From Pseudomonas allokribbensis (GTDB taxonomy: Bacteria; Pseudomonadota; Gammaproteobacteria; Pseudomonadales; Pseudomonadaceae), in the NCBI RefSeq assembly GCF_014863605.1, contig NZ_CP062252.1, positions 2,799,001 to 2,863,000 of the forward strand: DNA of 64,000 nucleotides, read 5' to 3'. Of the stretch, positions 25,764-35,130 are shown in pieces. The notes under the pieces were generated by a model, which had not been told where the DNA came from, ran no database searches, and saw only the letters and a program-made list of their open reading frames with translations. Position numbers and translations under genes: made by a program. Numbering within the stretch: position 1 is the first letter of the stretch; each line of letters opens with the position of its first letter.

Positions 25764-27320
25764 ATGAGTGCGCCTGTCGCCGTGGCCTCCGAGCCGCTGA
25801 TTCGTGTACGTGAACTGAGCAAGACCTTCGGCTCGAACCGTGCGCTGGATCGGGTCAGCCTGGAGATTTATCCCGCCGAAGTGGTTGCGTTGCTGGGTGC
25901 CAACGGCGCGGGCAAGTCGACGCTGGTGAAGATCCTCGCCGGCAGCCAGTCCCATGAGGGTGGCGAGATCCGGATTGATGGCCAGCCCCGGCATTTCAGT
26001 TCGCCGCTGTCGGCGCGCCGCTTCGGCATTGTCGCGGTCCATCAGCAGATCAACGAAGGCATCGCGCCCGGATTGAGCGTGGCGGAAAACCTGCTGCTCG
26101 ATGAACTGTGCCGCCCCGACGCCGACTTCTGGCTCAATCGCAAACGCCTGCTGGAGCGCGCCGCAAGCATCGCCGCCGGCCTCGGTCTGGTGCTGCCGCT
26201 GGAACAACCGATCGAACACCTCGGCCAGGCTGAACGGCAACTGGTGGTGCTGGCCCGCGCCTTCGCGTTGCAACCACGGTTGCTGATTCTCGACGAACCG
26301 ACAGCAGCGCTCTCGGATGCCGAAGCACAGCGCCTGTTCGGCCTGATCGACACGCTGCGCAGCCGGGGCGTGGCGATCGTTTATATCTCCCATCGCCTGT
26401 CGGATCTGCAACGGGTGGCGGATCGCGCCATCGTCCTGCGTGACGGGCAACTGGCCGGTGAATTCAGTGCCCGGCAACTGCCTCAGGCGCTGGAAGCCAT
26501 GCTCGGTCAGGCGCTGGAGGCGCATGTCTATACGCCGAGAGCGGCGGGGCGCGAAGTGCTGAAGCTGCACGACGTGAAACTGCTGCCACGCACCCGAGCC
26601 TTCGATCTGACCCTGCATGAAGGCGAAGTCGTGGTGCTGACCGGATTGCTCGGTGCCGGTAAAAGCGAGATCGCCGAAGTGCTGTTCGGTCTGCGCAAAC
26701 CCTTGTTCGGATCATTGCAACTGGATGGCGCCGACTGGCAACCGGGCTCGCCCCGTGAGGCGATCCAGAGCGGCGTGTTCTTCGCCGCCGAGGATCGCGC
26801 GAGCCAATCGTTGGTGCCGGACTTTTCATTGCGCCGAACCCTGACCCTGCCATTTCTCGAACGCTTCACCCGTGGCGGTTTCATTCGTAACCGAGCCGAA
26901 GCGGCAGCGGTGGAGGCGCAAACCGCGGCGCTGGGGATCAAGACCGTCGGCATCGATGTGCCGATGAGCGCACTGTCCGGCGGCAATCAGCAGAAAGTCG
27001 TGCTCGGCCGCTGGCTGCTCGGCGAGGGCAGGGTGTTGATCCTTGATGAGCCCTTTCAAGGCGTTGATGTGCGTGCCCGACGCGAGATCGGTCAGTTGCT
27101 GCGCGATAGCGCCGATGGTCGTGCCACGCTGGTGATCTGTGCGGATGTCGATGAAGCCCTGGAAATCGCCGACCGGATCCTGCTGGTACGCGATCACGCC
27201 GTGGTGGCCGAGTACCCGCGTGCCGGGCTGGATCGCGCCACCCTGGTCGCCGCGCTGGCCGGCACTGATCCAGAAAATTCTTTTGTTCAAGCCGCGCCAA
27301 GGAGTAGAGCGAGTGCCTGA
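25764..27320 (+). CDS. Sugar-type (RbsA-like) ABC transporter, tandem ATP-binding protein
   Basis: This 518-residue protein has two ATPase halves as in RbsA/MglA. The first half has GANGAGKST, the degenerate signature LGQAERQLVVLARA and LLILDEPTAALS. The second half has GLLGAGKSE, LSGGNQQKVVLGRW and VLILDEPFQGVD. Members import pentoses, autoinducer-2 and similar compounds together with RbsC- and RbsB-like partners, which follow. It belongs to the operon behind regulatory copy B, with a molybdoenzyme as last gene. Pairing of this type of importer with a sulfite-oxidase-like enzyme is unusual. Confidence 0.9.
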   Translation: MSAPVAVASEPLIRVRELSKTFGSNRALDRVSLEIYPAEVVALLGANGAGKSTLVKILAGSQSHEGGEIRIDGQPRHFSSPLSARRFGIVAVHQQINEGIAPGLSVAENLLLDELCRPDADFWLNRKRLLERAASIAAGLGLVLPLEQPIEHLGQAERQLVVLARAFALQPRLLILDEPTAALSDAEAQRLFGLIDTLRSRGVAIVYISHRLSDLQRVADRAIVLRDGQLAGEFSARQLPQALEAMLGQALEAHVYTPRAAGREVLKLHDVKLLPRTRAFDLTLHEGEVVVLTGLLGAGKSEIAEVLFGLRKPLFGSLQLDGADWQPGSPREAIQSGVFFAAEDRASQSLVPDFSLRRTLTLPFLERFTRGGFIRNRAEAAAVEAQTAALGIKTVGIDVPMSALSGGNQQKVVLGRWLLGEGRVLILDEPFQGVDVRARREIGQLLRDSADGRATLVICADVDEALEIADRILLVRDHAVVAEYPRAGLDRATLVAALAGTDPENSFVQAAPRSRASA

Positions 27321-28338
27321 TTCGAGTTCCCTGTTGTCATCCGCCCCGGCGCCGTCCGAGCGCTTCGTGCAAGCGTTGATTCGCTACGGCCTGCTGTGGG
27401 TGCTGGCGTTGATCGTGGTGTTTTTCAGTGTCGCTGAACCAGCGTTCCTGCGGGTCGGCAACCTGTTCAGCATCTTGCAGTCGGTGTCGATTGTCGCGCT
27501 GCTGGCGTTGGGTGTGACCCTGACCATGGCTGTCGGCGGGCTGGATCTGTCCATCGGTGCGGTGGCGGCCATGAGCCTGATGATCGCCAGTTACGTGATG
27601 GTGGTGCTCGGTTGGGGCGCGGTGCCGGCGGTGCTGATCAGCCTCGCGGGTGGCGCGCTGGTCGGGCTGCTCAACGGCTGGCTGATCGTGAAGATGCGCG
27701 TGCCGGACATTCTCGCAACGCTCGGCAGCATGTTCCTGGTGATCGGTGTGCAGCTGATTCCCACGGGCGGGCGCTCGATTGCGGTGGGCATGACCCTACC
27801 CAATGGCGACGAAGCCGAAGGCACGTTCAGTGCGCTGTTTCTTGCACTTGGGCGCGGGCGGCTGTGGGACGTCGTGCCGATTCCGGTGTTGATCACCGCA
27901 GTTGTCGCGGTGGCGGTGTGGCTGTTTCTCGAACGCACGCGCATCGGTCGGTTGTTCTATGCGATTGGCGGCAACGAGCAGGCGGCGCGTCTGGCCGGTG
28001 CGCCGGTGCAGCGCTTCAAGCTGCTCGCTTATGTGCTCTCGGCGCTGCTGGCGTCGCTCGGCGGATTGTTGTTGGCGGCGCGCCTGGGGCGCGGCGATGT
28101 CAGCTCCGGCAACGGTCTGGTGCTGGATGCGCTGGGTGCTGCGCTGATCGGTTTTGCCGTGCTCGGGGCGAAGAAGCCCAACGCGTTCGGCACGCTGGTC
28201 GGTGCGCTGCTGGTGGCCTCGTTGCTCAACGGCCTGACCATGTTCAACGCGCCGTATTACGCGCAGGATTTCGTCAAGGGACTGGTGCTGGTGCTGGCCC
28301 TGATGTTCACCTTCGGCCTCGCGCATCGGGCGCGCTGA
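27313..28338 (+). CDS. Sugar-type (RbsC-like) ABC transporter permease
   Basis: This 341-residue inner membrane protein has about ten hydrophobic segments. It shows the family signature GVTLTMAVGGLDLSIGAVAA and the late loop YAIGGNEQAARLAGAPVQRFK typical of RbsC-type permeases. The GTG at 27313, close after AGGAG, is chosen as start; it overlaps the ATPase gene by 8 bp. The frame is open further upstream but that part encodes the end of the ATPase in another frame. Confidence 0.9.
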   Translation: MPDSSSLLSSAPAPSERFVQALIRYGLLWVLALIVVFFSVAEPAFLRVGNLFSILQSVSIVALLALGVTLTMAVGGLDLSIGAVAAMSLMIASYVMVVLGWGAVPAVLISLAGGALVGLLNGWLIVKMRVPDILATLGSMFLVIGVQLIPTGGRSIAVGMTLPNGDEAEGTFSALFLALGRGRLWDVVPIPVLITAVVAVAVWLFLERTRIGRLFYAIGGNEQAARLAGAPVQRFKLLAYVLSALLASLGGLLLAARLGRGDVSSGNGLVLDALGAALIGFAVLGAKKPNAFGTLVGALLVASLLNGLTMFNAPYYAQDFVKGLVLVLALMFTFGLAHRAR

Positions 28339-28369
28339 GCCGGTTCATTGAAGCTTCAAGGAAAGATCC

Positions 28370-29425
28370 ATGCACGGTTCAATCAAGCAGTTCGCACGCC
28401 ATTGTCTCGCTGGTGCCTTGCTCTCGGCACTGGCGCTCAATGCCCATGCCAAAGCCCTGCCGGGGGCGCCGGCACCGTTCGACAAAGGTCAGGTACAGAT
28501 CGCGCTGGTGGGTTATCTGTTCTCCGGGGATTTCCCCGAAGCCTACCTGCGCGGCGTCGAGAAACAGACCGAAGCGCTGGGCGCCAACCTGCGGGTGTTC
28601 GACGCCCGGCAACAGGCGGCCAGCCAGGGCGAAATGATCGATCAGGCCGCCGACCTCGGCGTCGACGGGATCATCGTGCAACTGGGCCTGGCGGAAACCC
28701 TCAAGGGGCCGATTGACCGGGCGCTCGCCAAAGGCATCAAGGTCGTTGCGTTCGACGTAGACCTGAACACACCGCAAGTGACCCAGGTCGAGCAGGACCA
28801 CCACGCGCTGGCGCGTCTGGCGCTGGATCAAGCGGTCAAGGACAACGGCACTCGCTTCGACGCCGGGTATGTCTACATCAGCGGTTTCACACCGATGGAA
28901 CGCCGCGACGAGATCTGGAGCCAGGTCAAGGCGAGCAATCCGGGGATCATCGAGAAGGCCCGTTTTGGCACGCTCAATCCGCCGATTGCCAACTCGGTGG
29001 CCGATCAGGCCAGCGCCGTGCTGCGGGCCAATCCGGGAATCAGCGTGATCTTCGCGCCGTTCGACGAGTTCGCCAAAGGCGCGAAAATCGCCGTGGACGA
29101 GGCGGGTCTGAGCAGCAAAGTGAAGATCTACAGCGCCGATATTTCCACCGCCGACATCCAGATCATGAAAGAGCCGGGCAGTGCCTGGGCCGCGACGGCA
29201 GCGGTCAATCCGCAAGTGGCCGGCGCGATCAGCGTGCGCAGTCTCGCGTTGCTGATCGCCGGGGAAAACCCGGGGAACAAGGTGCTGGTACCGCCGACAT
29301 TGATCACCCGCCAGCAACTGCTGGATCTGGACGTGAAGAACGTGCGGGATCTGGGGCAGAAACTGCCGTCCTTCGGTGATACCGCCAATGTGGCTCGGGC
29401 ACCGTGGATTCCCGTGGCGAACTGA
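28370..29425 (+). CDS. Periplasmic substrate-binding protein, RbsB-like
   Basis: This 351-residue protein has a Sec signal peptide (ending near LNAHA-KAL) and a Peripla_BP_4 fold: VQIALVGYLFSGDFPEAYLRGVEKQTEALGA (in part), QAADLGVDGIIVQLG, GIKVVAFDVDLN and an ISVIFAPFDEFAKGA hinge. It should deliver the ligand to the RbsAC-like importer encoded just upstream. AAGGAAAG lies before the ATG. The ligand is unknown; the neighbouring molybdoenzyme hints at a sulfur-bearing or otherwise oxidisable compound rather than a plain sugar. Confidence 0.88.
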   Translation: MHGSIKQFARHCLAGALLSALALNAHAKALPGAPAPFDKGQVQIALVGYLFSGDFPEAYLRGVEKQTEALGANLRVFDARQQAASQGEMIDQAADLGVDGIIVQLGLAETLKGPIDRALAKGIKVVAFDVDLNTPQVTQVEQDHHALARLALDQAVKDNGTRFDAGYVYISGFTPMERRDEIWSQVKASNPGIIEKARFGTLNPPIANSVADQASAVLRANPGISVIFAPFDEFAKGAKIAVDEAGLSSKVKIYSADISTADIQIMKEPGSAWAATAAVNPQVAGAISVRSLALLIAGENPGNKVLVPPTLITRQQLLDLDVKNVRDLGQKLPSFGDTANVARAPWIPVAN

Positions 29426-29434
29426 GGAGCCGAC

Positions 29435-30100
29435 ATGCACGACAAGGCTGCGCGCCTGCGCAAGAGCCGTTCGCCGCAAGCCGATGTGGCGCTGGGCGAA
29501 CGGCTGCCACCGGGGCAGGTGCTGACGGAGCGTTTCCCGATCCTGCACGAAGGCGAGGTGCCGGCGTATGACCTGGCGACGTGGTCGCTGCGCCTGTTCG
29601 GCACCTTGGCAAACCCGGTCGAGCTGACCTACGCCGATCTGCAAGCGCTGCCGCAATGCTCGTTGCAATGCGACATTCATTGCGTGACACGCTGGTCGAA
29701 GTTCGACACCCGCTGGAGCGGGGTGCACCTGCAGGATCTGTTGCAGGCCCTGGACATCCGGCCGACGTCGTCCTTCGTCATGGCCCACGCCGATCACGAT
29801 TACCAGACCAACCTGCGTCTCGATGACCTGCTGCACCCGGACAGCCTGCTGGCCACCCATTACGACGGTCAGCCGCTGACTGCGCAACATGGTTGGCCGC
29901 TACGTCTGGTGGTGGCAGGTAGGTACTTCTGGAAGAGCGCGAAATGGCTGCGCGGGCTCGAATTCGTCGATCAGGAACAACCGGGCTTCTGGGAGCGCAA
30001 CGGCTTTCATTTGCACGCCGATCCGTTCATTGAACAGCGCTTCAGCGGTGATGCGCTGGACATAGCCGAAGATGCCTGGCGGGAAAAGGATTTCGACTGA
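29435..30100 (+). CDS. Sulfite-oxidase-like molybdopterin oxidoreductase
   Basis: This 221-residue protein belongs to the sulfite oxidase/nitrate reductase molybdopterin-binding superfamily. The key Cys that ligates molybdenum is Cys83 in CDIHCVTRWSK, followed by the substrate/cofactor region GWPLRLVVAGRYFWKSAKWLRGLEF. There is no Tat signal, so it is cytoplasmic, like the YuiH-type short members. It begins 9 bp after the binding-protein stop and ends the operon. It may oxidise sulfite or another sulfur product formed after import; this is inference from family and context. Confidence 0.82.
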   Translation: MHDKAARLRKSRSPQADVALGERLPPGQVLTERFPILHEGEVPAYDLATWSLRLFGTLANPVELTYADLQALPQCSLQCDIHCVTRWSKFDTRWSGVHLQDLLQALDIRPTSSFVMAHADHDYQTNLRLDDLLHPDSLLATHYDGQPLTAQHGWPLRLVVAGRYFWKSAKWLRGLEFVDQEQPGFWERNGFHLHADPFIEQRFSGDALDIAEDAWREKDFD

Positions 30101-30488
30101 CGGCATTTAACTTCGCGGCGGAAAAAACACAGATTAATAACGTGCTCTACAACAGCGTGGAGTTCGTTCTTGTGCGTAATTAGTTGCCCGTTAGTTGGCT
30201 GTTCATGTTGTTGCGTAAACACAAGTGTTGCTCAGGCAACACTCCGTTCGTCGGGCATAACCTAAGCGTTATTGGTTCTTTTGCGGCAGGCGACTGCTCG
30301 TCTAGGATCGGTAAACAGGGGGTTCTACTAACTTTGGGGTTCTTGCGCTCTAACAGTTGATAGTTGTTCGACACACTTCGCTGCCTTTCTGAACATCAAA
30401 ACTACAGCAGAAATTACCGTGCACTGATTGCCGACGCTTAATGATTCGGCAGCGGCCGGTTATTAACTGCGATTCAAGGAGCTGTCAC
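30101..30488. other. Non-coding region upstream of the TonB receptor
   Basis: No gene is supported over these 388 bp. The region is relatively AT-rich and should hold the receptor promoter. A CCTAAGC at 30261-30267 followed by GTTATTGGTTC resembles only the first block of the shared 135-bp elements, too weakly to claim a third copy. The receptor's ribosome site AAGGAGCT is at 30476-30483. Confidence 0.6.
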
Positions 30489-32876
30489 ATGATTCACCGT
30501 TCGCGTTCATTACTCGCCATCGCTGTTGTCAGTGCAATCTGGCAACTTCCTGCGCAAGCCGAAGAGACTTCCGCGCGCGCCGACGATGACACACGGCTGG
30601 GTACCGTGCTGGTCACCGGCACCCGTGGCACCGCCCGGACGGTGCTGGATTCACCAGTGCCGGTGGATGTGCTGACCGCCGAAGACCTGAAGACCGCCGG
30701 CGCCAGTGACGGCGAGTTGGGTCAGGCGTTGCAGACGCTGTTGCCGTCGTTCAGTTTTCCGCGTCAATCCAACTCCGGCGGTGCCGACCATGTGCGTGCC
30801 GCACAGTTGCGTGGCATGAGCCCGGATCAGGTGCTGGTGCTGGTCAACGGCAAGCGTCGGCACACCTCGGCGGTGGTCAATGACTCGTCGAAAATCGGTC
30901 GCGGCACGGCGCCGGTGGATTTCAACTCGATCCCGATCAGCGCCATCAAACGCATCGAAGTGCTGCGTGACGGCGCGGGTGCGCAGTACGGCTCCGACGC
31001 GATTGCCGGGGTGATCAACATCATCCTCGACGACGCCCCCGAGGGCGGTGAAGTGTCCACCAGTTACGGCGCCTACCACACCCATCAGGACGCCATCGGC
31101 AAAACCACCACCGACGGCCAGAACAGCGTGACCACTGCGAAGATCGGCACACGCCTGGGCGAAGAGGGCGGTTTCATTCGCGGCGGTACCGAGTACAAGA
31201 ATCGCAACCCGACCAACCGCGCCGGTTACGACGGTTTTGCCGACACACCGAACCAGCGCAACTATGTGATGGGCGATGGCATCGCACGGGACGTCAATCT
31301 CTGGTTCAACAGCGAATTGCCGCTGGCCGGCGGCAAGGCTTATTCGTTCGGCACCTACAACCAACGGCACACTACAGGCGCCGAGTTTTATCGCTATCCA
31401 TCCGAGCAGCCGCAGTTCTACCCCAACGGTTATTTGCCGCAGTCGATCGGCGACAACAAGGACATCTCCGCCACGGCCGGTTTCAAAGGGCTGATCGGTG
31501 ACGACTGGGATTTCGACAGCAGCATCACCCACGGTCGCAACCGTTTCGACGGTGCCACCCGGCGCACCCTCAACGTCAGCCTCGGCGAGGACTCGCCAAC
31601 CCGGTTCGACACCGGCGATTACGAGTTGCGCCAGACCACCGCCAACCTCGATTTCAGCCGTGAACTGCGCCTGGGCGGACGCTCCTTCGTCCTTGCGCTC
31701 GGCAGTGAATACCGCTACGAAAACTACCTGACCTACGCCGGTGACGAGGCCTCTTACATCGGCTCCGGTGCAGACGGCGCCAACGGTTTGCGCCCGAGTG
31801 AAGAGTCGGACCTGGACCGCAACGTGTTCGGCACCTACGCCGAATTGTCCGGTGATCTTACCGACCGTTTCTTCGTCGACGCCGCCACGCGCTGGGAGCA
31901 TTACGACGATGCCGGCAGCAAACTCACCGGCAAGCTCAGTGGTCGCTACAAGTTGACCGAGCAGTGGGCGTTGCGCGGTGCGATATCGAACAACTTCCGT
32001 GCGCCATCGCTGGCGCAAAGTGGCTTCCAGAGCACCACCAGCAACTTCGGCGACGGCGGCACGCTCACCGACATTCGCGTGCTCTCGGTCAACGACCCGA
32101 TCGCCCGTGCCCTCGGTGCGCAGAAGCTCGATCCGGAAACTTCGAAGAACTACAGCCTCGGCCTGACGTTCCAGTTGAACGAACGTTTCGACGCGTCGCT
32201 CGACGTGTTCCGCATCGACGTCAAGGATCGCATCACGCTGTCGCAACGCATCGGCAGCGACGCGCTGGAAAGCTACATCAATGACAACTTCGGTGTGGCG
32301 GGCGTGCACGATGTCAACTTCTTCACCAACGCCGCCGACACCAGCACCCACGGCGCCGAACTGGTGCTCAACTATCACCAGCCGTTCTACGAAGGGCAAC
32401 TGGGCCTGACCACCGCGTACACCTACAACCACACCAAAGTCACCAGCACCAAGGGCACTCCGTCGCAACTGACCGCGTTGGGGATCGGCAACGATGCACT
32501 GGTCGGCGTCGAGGAAACCAACACCCTCACCGATGCGGCACCGAAGGATCGCTTCGTGTTTTCTGCCAACTGGGCCAGCGAACATTGGGGTTTGCTCGGC
32601 CGTCTGACTCGTCAGGGCGAGACCACCCGGGTGTTCGATTTCGGCGACTCGCAGCCTGAGCAAACCTACGGCGCGGTGTGGCAACTGGATGCCGAGGTGA
32701 CCTACAAATTCACCCCGAAATTCAGCGTCGCCCTGGGCGGCAACAACCTGACCGACAACTACCCGGAACGCTCCGGCTCGGCCATCAACTACGGCGGCAA
32801 CCTGCCGTACGACGTGCTCTCGCCGATCGGCACCAACGGCGCTTACTACTACGCCACCGCCACCTACGGCTTCTGA
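30489..32876 (+). CDS. TonB-dependent outer membrane receptor
   Basis: This 795-residue protein has a signal peptide (MIHRSRSLLAIAVVSAIWQLPAQA). A plug domain follows (TVLVTGTRGTARTVLDSPVPVDVLTAEDL, in part; VLVNGKRRHTSAVV; IKRIEVLRDGAGAQYGSDAIAGVINI), then a 22-strand barrel ending in the aromatic terminus YATATYGF. There is no N-terminal signalling domain. Its neighbour is an APC-type permease, and the region is rich in putative sulfur scavenging genes, so the ligand may be an organic compound rather than a ferric siderophore; this is uncertain. The ATG at 30489 is preferred over upstream in-frame codons because of AAGGAG. Confidence 0.9.
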   Translation: MIHRSRSLLAIAVVSAIWQLPAQAEETSARADDDTRLGTVLVTGTRGTARTVLDSPVPVDVLTAEDLKTAGASDGELGQALQTLLPSFSFPRQSNSGGADHVRAAQLRGMSPDQVLVLVNGKRRHTSAVVNDSSKIGRGTAPVDFNSIPISAIKRIEVLRDGAGAQYGSDAIAGVINIILDDAPEGGEVSTSYGAYHTHQDAIGKTTTDGQNSVTTAKIGTRLGEEGGFIRGGTEYKNRNPTNRAGYDGFADTPNQRNYVMGDGIARDVNLWFNSELPLAGGKAYSFGTYNQRHTTGAEFYRYPSEQPQFYPNGYLPQSIGDNKDISATAGFKGLIGDDWDFDSSITHGRNRFDGATRRTLNVSLGEDSPTRFDTGDYELRQTTANLDFSRELRLGGRSFVLALGSEYRYENYLTYAGDEASYIGSGADGANGLRPSEESDLDRNVFGTYAELSGDLTDRFFVDAATRWEHYDDAGSKLTGKLSGRYKLTEQWALRGAISNNFRAPSLAQSGFQSTTSNFGDGGTLTDIRVLSVNDPIARALGAQKLDPETSKNYSLGLTFQLNERFDASLDVFRIDVKDRITLSQRIGSDALESYINDNFGVAGVHDVNFFTNAADTSTHGAELVLNYHQPFYEGQLGLTTAYTYNHTKVTSTKGTPSQLTALGIGNDALVGVEETNTLTDAAPKDRFVFSANWASEHWGLLGRLTRQGETTRVFDFGDSQPEQTYGAVWQLDAEVTYKFTPKFSVALGGNNLTDNYPERSGSAINYGGNLPYDVLSPIGTNGAYYYATATYGF

Positions 32877-32917
32877 GTCTTGCCGCCAAGGATGGCGGTT
32901 CATCAGCGGGAACACTC

Positions 32918-34282
32918 ATGACTCAAACCAATGGTCCCAAGCGGCATCTGCCGGTATTCCAGGCATTGCTGATCACGCTGGGCATGGTCATCACCACCGA
33001 CATCCTCAAAACCGCGCCGACCGTTGCCTTGAACGTCGGGCCGGAACATTTCTATTGGGTCTGGGTCCTCGGCGGATTGGCGTCGATGGCCGGGGCCTTG
33101 TGCTTCGCCGAGATGGCCACCGCGTTTCCGCACCCGGGCGGTGACTATCATTTCCTGCGCACCGCGTATGGCGAGCGCATGGGTTTCCTGTTCGCCTGGT
33201 CGCGTTTCTCGGTGATGCACACCGGGTGGATCGCGTTGTCGGCGTTCATGTTTGCCGACTATTTCAACGCGGTTTTTCCGCTGGGACAGTACGGATCGGG
33301 ACTGTTTGCCGGCGCGATCATTGCCGCACTGGTGCTGCTGAATCTGACCGGCAAGCACATTGGCTTCATCACCCAGACCGTGCTGGTGGGGCTGCTTGCC
33401 GCGGGCTTTCTGAGCATTGCCAGCGCCGGTGTGTGGCTGGTGTGGCAGGGCGTCGAGCCGCTTGCGCCGAGTGCGCCGGTCACACCTGAGCACACGGGGG
33501 CGGCGGGATTTTCCGCCGCGATGATCTTCGTGTTTCTGGCCTTCGGCGGCTGGAGTGATGCGGCGACGTTGTCCTCCGAAGTGCGAGATGGCCGACGCGG
33601 GATTTTCATTGCCATGCTCGGTGCACTGACGGTGTTGATGGCGATCTACCTGGCACTGAACTGGGCGTTCGTCCAAGGCCTGGGGTTCGAAGGCCTGGCC
33701 GCGAGCAACGCGCCGGCGGTGGAATTGTTGAACCGCGCATTCGGTGCGCCGGGTGTGATGCTGATTCTGTTGATGGTCGGTATCGCGGCCATCGCCACCA
33801 TCAATTCAACGCTGTTGGTCGGTGCCCGCACAACGTACGCCGCCGCCCGCGACGTGCCGCAACTGCGTCGCTTCGGTGAATGGGACGAACGCGATGGCGT
33901 GCCGCGCAAGGCCTTGCTGGCCGAGGGTGCGGTGGCGTTGTTGTTGGTGTTGTTTGGCAGCTTTACTCAGAGTGGCTTCAACACCATGGTTGAGTACCTT
34001 ACGCCGGTGTACTGGTTGTTTTTGAGTTTAAGCAGCCTGGCGTTGATCATTCTGCGGCGGCGGTTTCCCGAGGTGACGCGTCCGGTCAGGGTGCCGCTTT
34101 ATCCGTTGCTGCCGCTGCTGTTTTTCGGGTTGTGCGTGTACATGCTGTATTCAAGCGTGACGGTGGTGGGGTTGGGGGCGTTTCTGGGGATTGGAGTGTT
34201 GCTGGTGGGCGCGCTGTTGCTGGCGGTGTTGAGCCGCCTGGTGTCGACACCTCGGCAAGCTCTGCAGCGCACCAGCGATTAG
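32918..34282 (+). CDS. APC-family amino acid/amine permease
   Basis: This 454-residue inner membrane protein has about twelve hydrophobic segments and the amino acid-polyamine-organocation pattern (VGPEHFYWVWVLGGLASMAGALCFAEMATAFPHPGGDYHFLRTAYG, in part; FLAFGGWSDAATLSSEVRDGRRGI; LVGARTTYAAARDV). It starts 41 bp after the TonB receptor, so the two probably move the same compound across the outer and inner membranes. Its stop overlaps the convergent lipoprotein gene by 3 bp. Confidence 0.85.
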   Translation: MTQTNGPKRHLPVFQALLITLGMVITTDILKTAPTVALNVGPEHFYWVWVLGGLASMAGALCFAEMATAFPHPGGDYHFLRTAYGERMGFLFAWSRFSVMHTGWIALSAFMFADYFNAVFPLGQYGSGLFAGAIIAALVLLNLTGKHIGFITQTVLVGLLAAGFLSIASAGVWLVWQGVEPLAPSAPVTPEHTGAAGFSAAMIFVFLAFGGWSDAATLSSEVRDGRRGIFIAMLGALTVLMAIYLALNWAFVQGLGFEGLAASNAPAVELLNRAFGAPGVMLILLMVGIAAIATINSTLLVGARTTYAAARDVPQLRRFGEWDERDGVPRKALLAEGAVALLLVLFGSFTQSGFNTMVEYLTPVYWLFLSLSSLALIILRRRFPEVTRPVRVPLYPLLPLLFFGLCVYMLYSSVTVVGLGAFLGIGVLLVGALLLAVLSRLVSTPRQALQRTSD

Positions 34283-34740
34283 AACGATACCTGCGCCGGT
34301 TGCGACAAACGCAGCACCGACAGATCCCCTGTAATCCGTTTGTAAGCCAGACGAATCGCCTCGATGTCGCTCTCACGCTTCGGGCTGCCTTCGTGCAGGA
34401 TCACAATCACCTTGGTCGCCAGCCGCTCCGGCGTTTTCGCATCGTGGTCCTTCCACTGCCCATAGGCATCGAACACGCTGAAACCGTCCGGGAAACGCGT
34501 CGTCACTTCCTGATCGAGAAACTCGCGCCAGCGCGCCGGGCTCACCACTCCTTCCTTGCCCTCAATCGGCCCCACCGAGAAGTACAACTCGGTGCGGACC
34601 CACTGCGCCTGTGCCGGGCGCGTGGCATCGCCTTGCAGGGTTGAGCTGGCGGGGTCTTTGGTATGTACGGAAACAGGAGGAGGGCTGGCACAACCGGCGA
34701 CCGCCAGGAACAGTGCTGCCATCAGGAAACGTTGCGGCAT
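34279..34740 (-). CDS. DUF3574 lipoprotein
   Basis: This 153-residue protein has a lipobox signal peptide (LFLAVAGCASPP; Cys17 acylated) and a DUF3574 domain (WVRTELYFSVGPIEGKEGVVSPARWREFLDQEVTTRFPDGFSV, in part). These proteins are small outer membrane or periplasmic lipoproteins of unknown function. It is convergent with the APC permease and monocistronic. Confidence 0.8.
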   Translation of the reverse strand: MPQRFLMAALFLAVAGCASPPPVSVHTKDPASSTLQGDATRPAQAQWVRTELYFSVGPIEGKEGVVSPARWREFLDQEVTTRFPDGFSVFDAYGQWKDHDAKTPERLATKVIVILHEGSPKRESDIEAIRLAYKRITGDLSVLRLSQPAQVSF

Positions 34741-35130
34741 GGAACTTCCTTATTGTTAAGAACTGTCCCGAATTATAGGTGGCGGTGGTAATAGCAATAA
34801 AAGATTAAAAAGTGGATCGGTCGTTAACTAATGGAATAAGCAGATGGCGTGAAAATAATTCCTGCTGGTTAGAACGATTATTTCTTTAAGTTATTTGCTT
34901 GGTTTTGGATCGCATATCCAGGACGTTGAAAAACCTGTTCTTGCATTTGATAGATCTGTCATTGCGTCTACTCTGCTGCTTCAACGGTTCAAGGCGCACG
35001 GAATGCTGCACTTGAAGCGTTTGAACAGCACTTTTTGCTGCTCGATGGGCAGCTTGTTCCGGTTTGGCCAATCCTTAGAATCCGCTCCATCAACTTCTCA
35101 TCCAGTTCTTAATCCTCAGGGAGCTCCACC
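34741..35130. other. AT-rich non-coding region before the Met/Cys-rich gene
   Basis: No gene is supported over these 390 bp; a short open frame at 34895-35134 has no start or ribosome site worth calling. The first half is markedly AT-rich. TTATTTGCTTGGTTTTGGAT, then CG, at 34891-34912 loosely recalls the TATTTGTT...TTTT...ATCG core of the shared elements, but spacing differs. The stretch should contain the promoter and a long leader of the Met/Cys-rich gene. Confidence 0.5.

Noticed and set aside
30261..30300. Third copy of the shared 135-bp regulatory element upstream of the TonB receptor
   Set aside because: Only CCTAAGC and a few flanking bases match; the later conserved blocks are absent at the expected distances.
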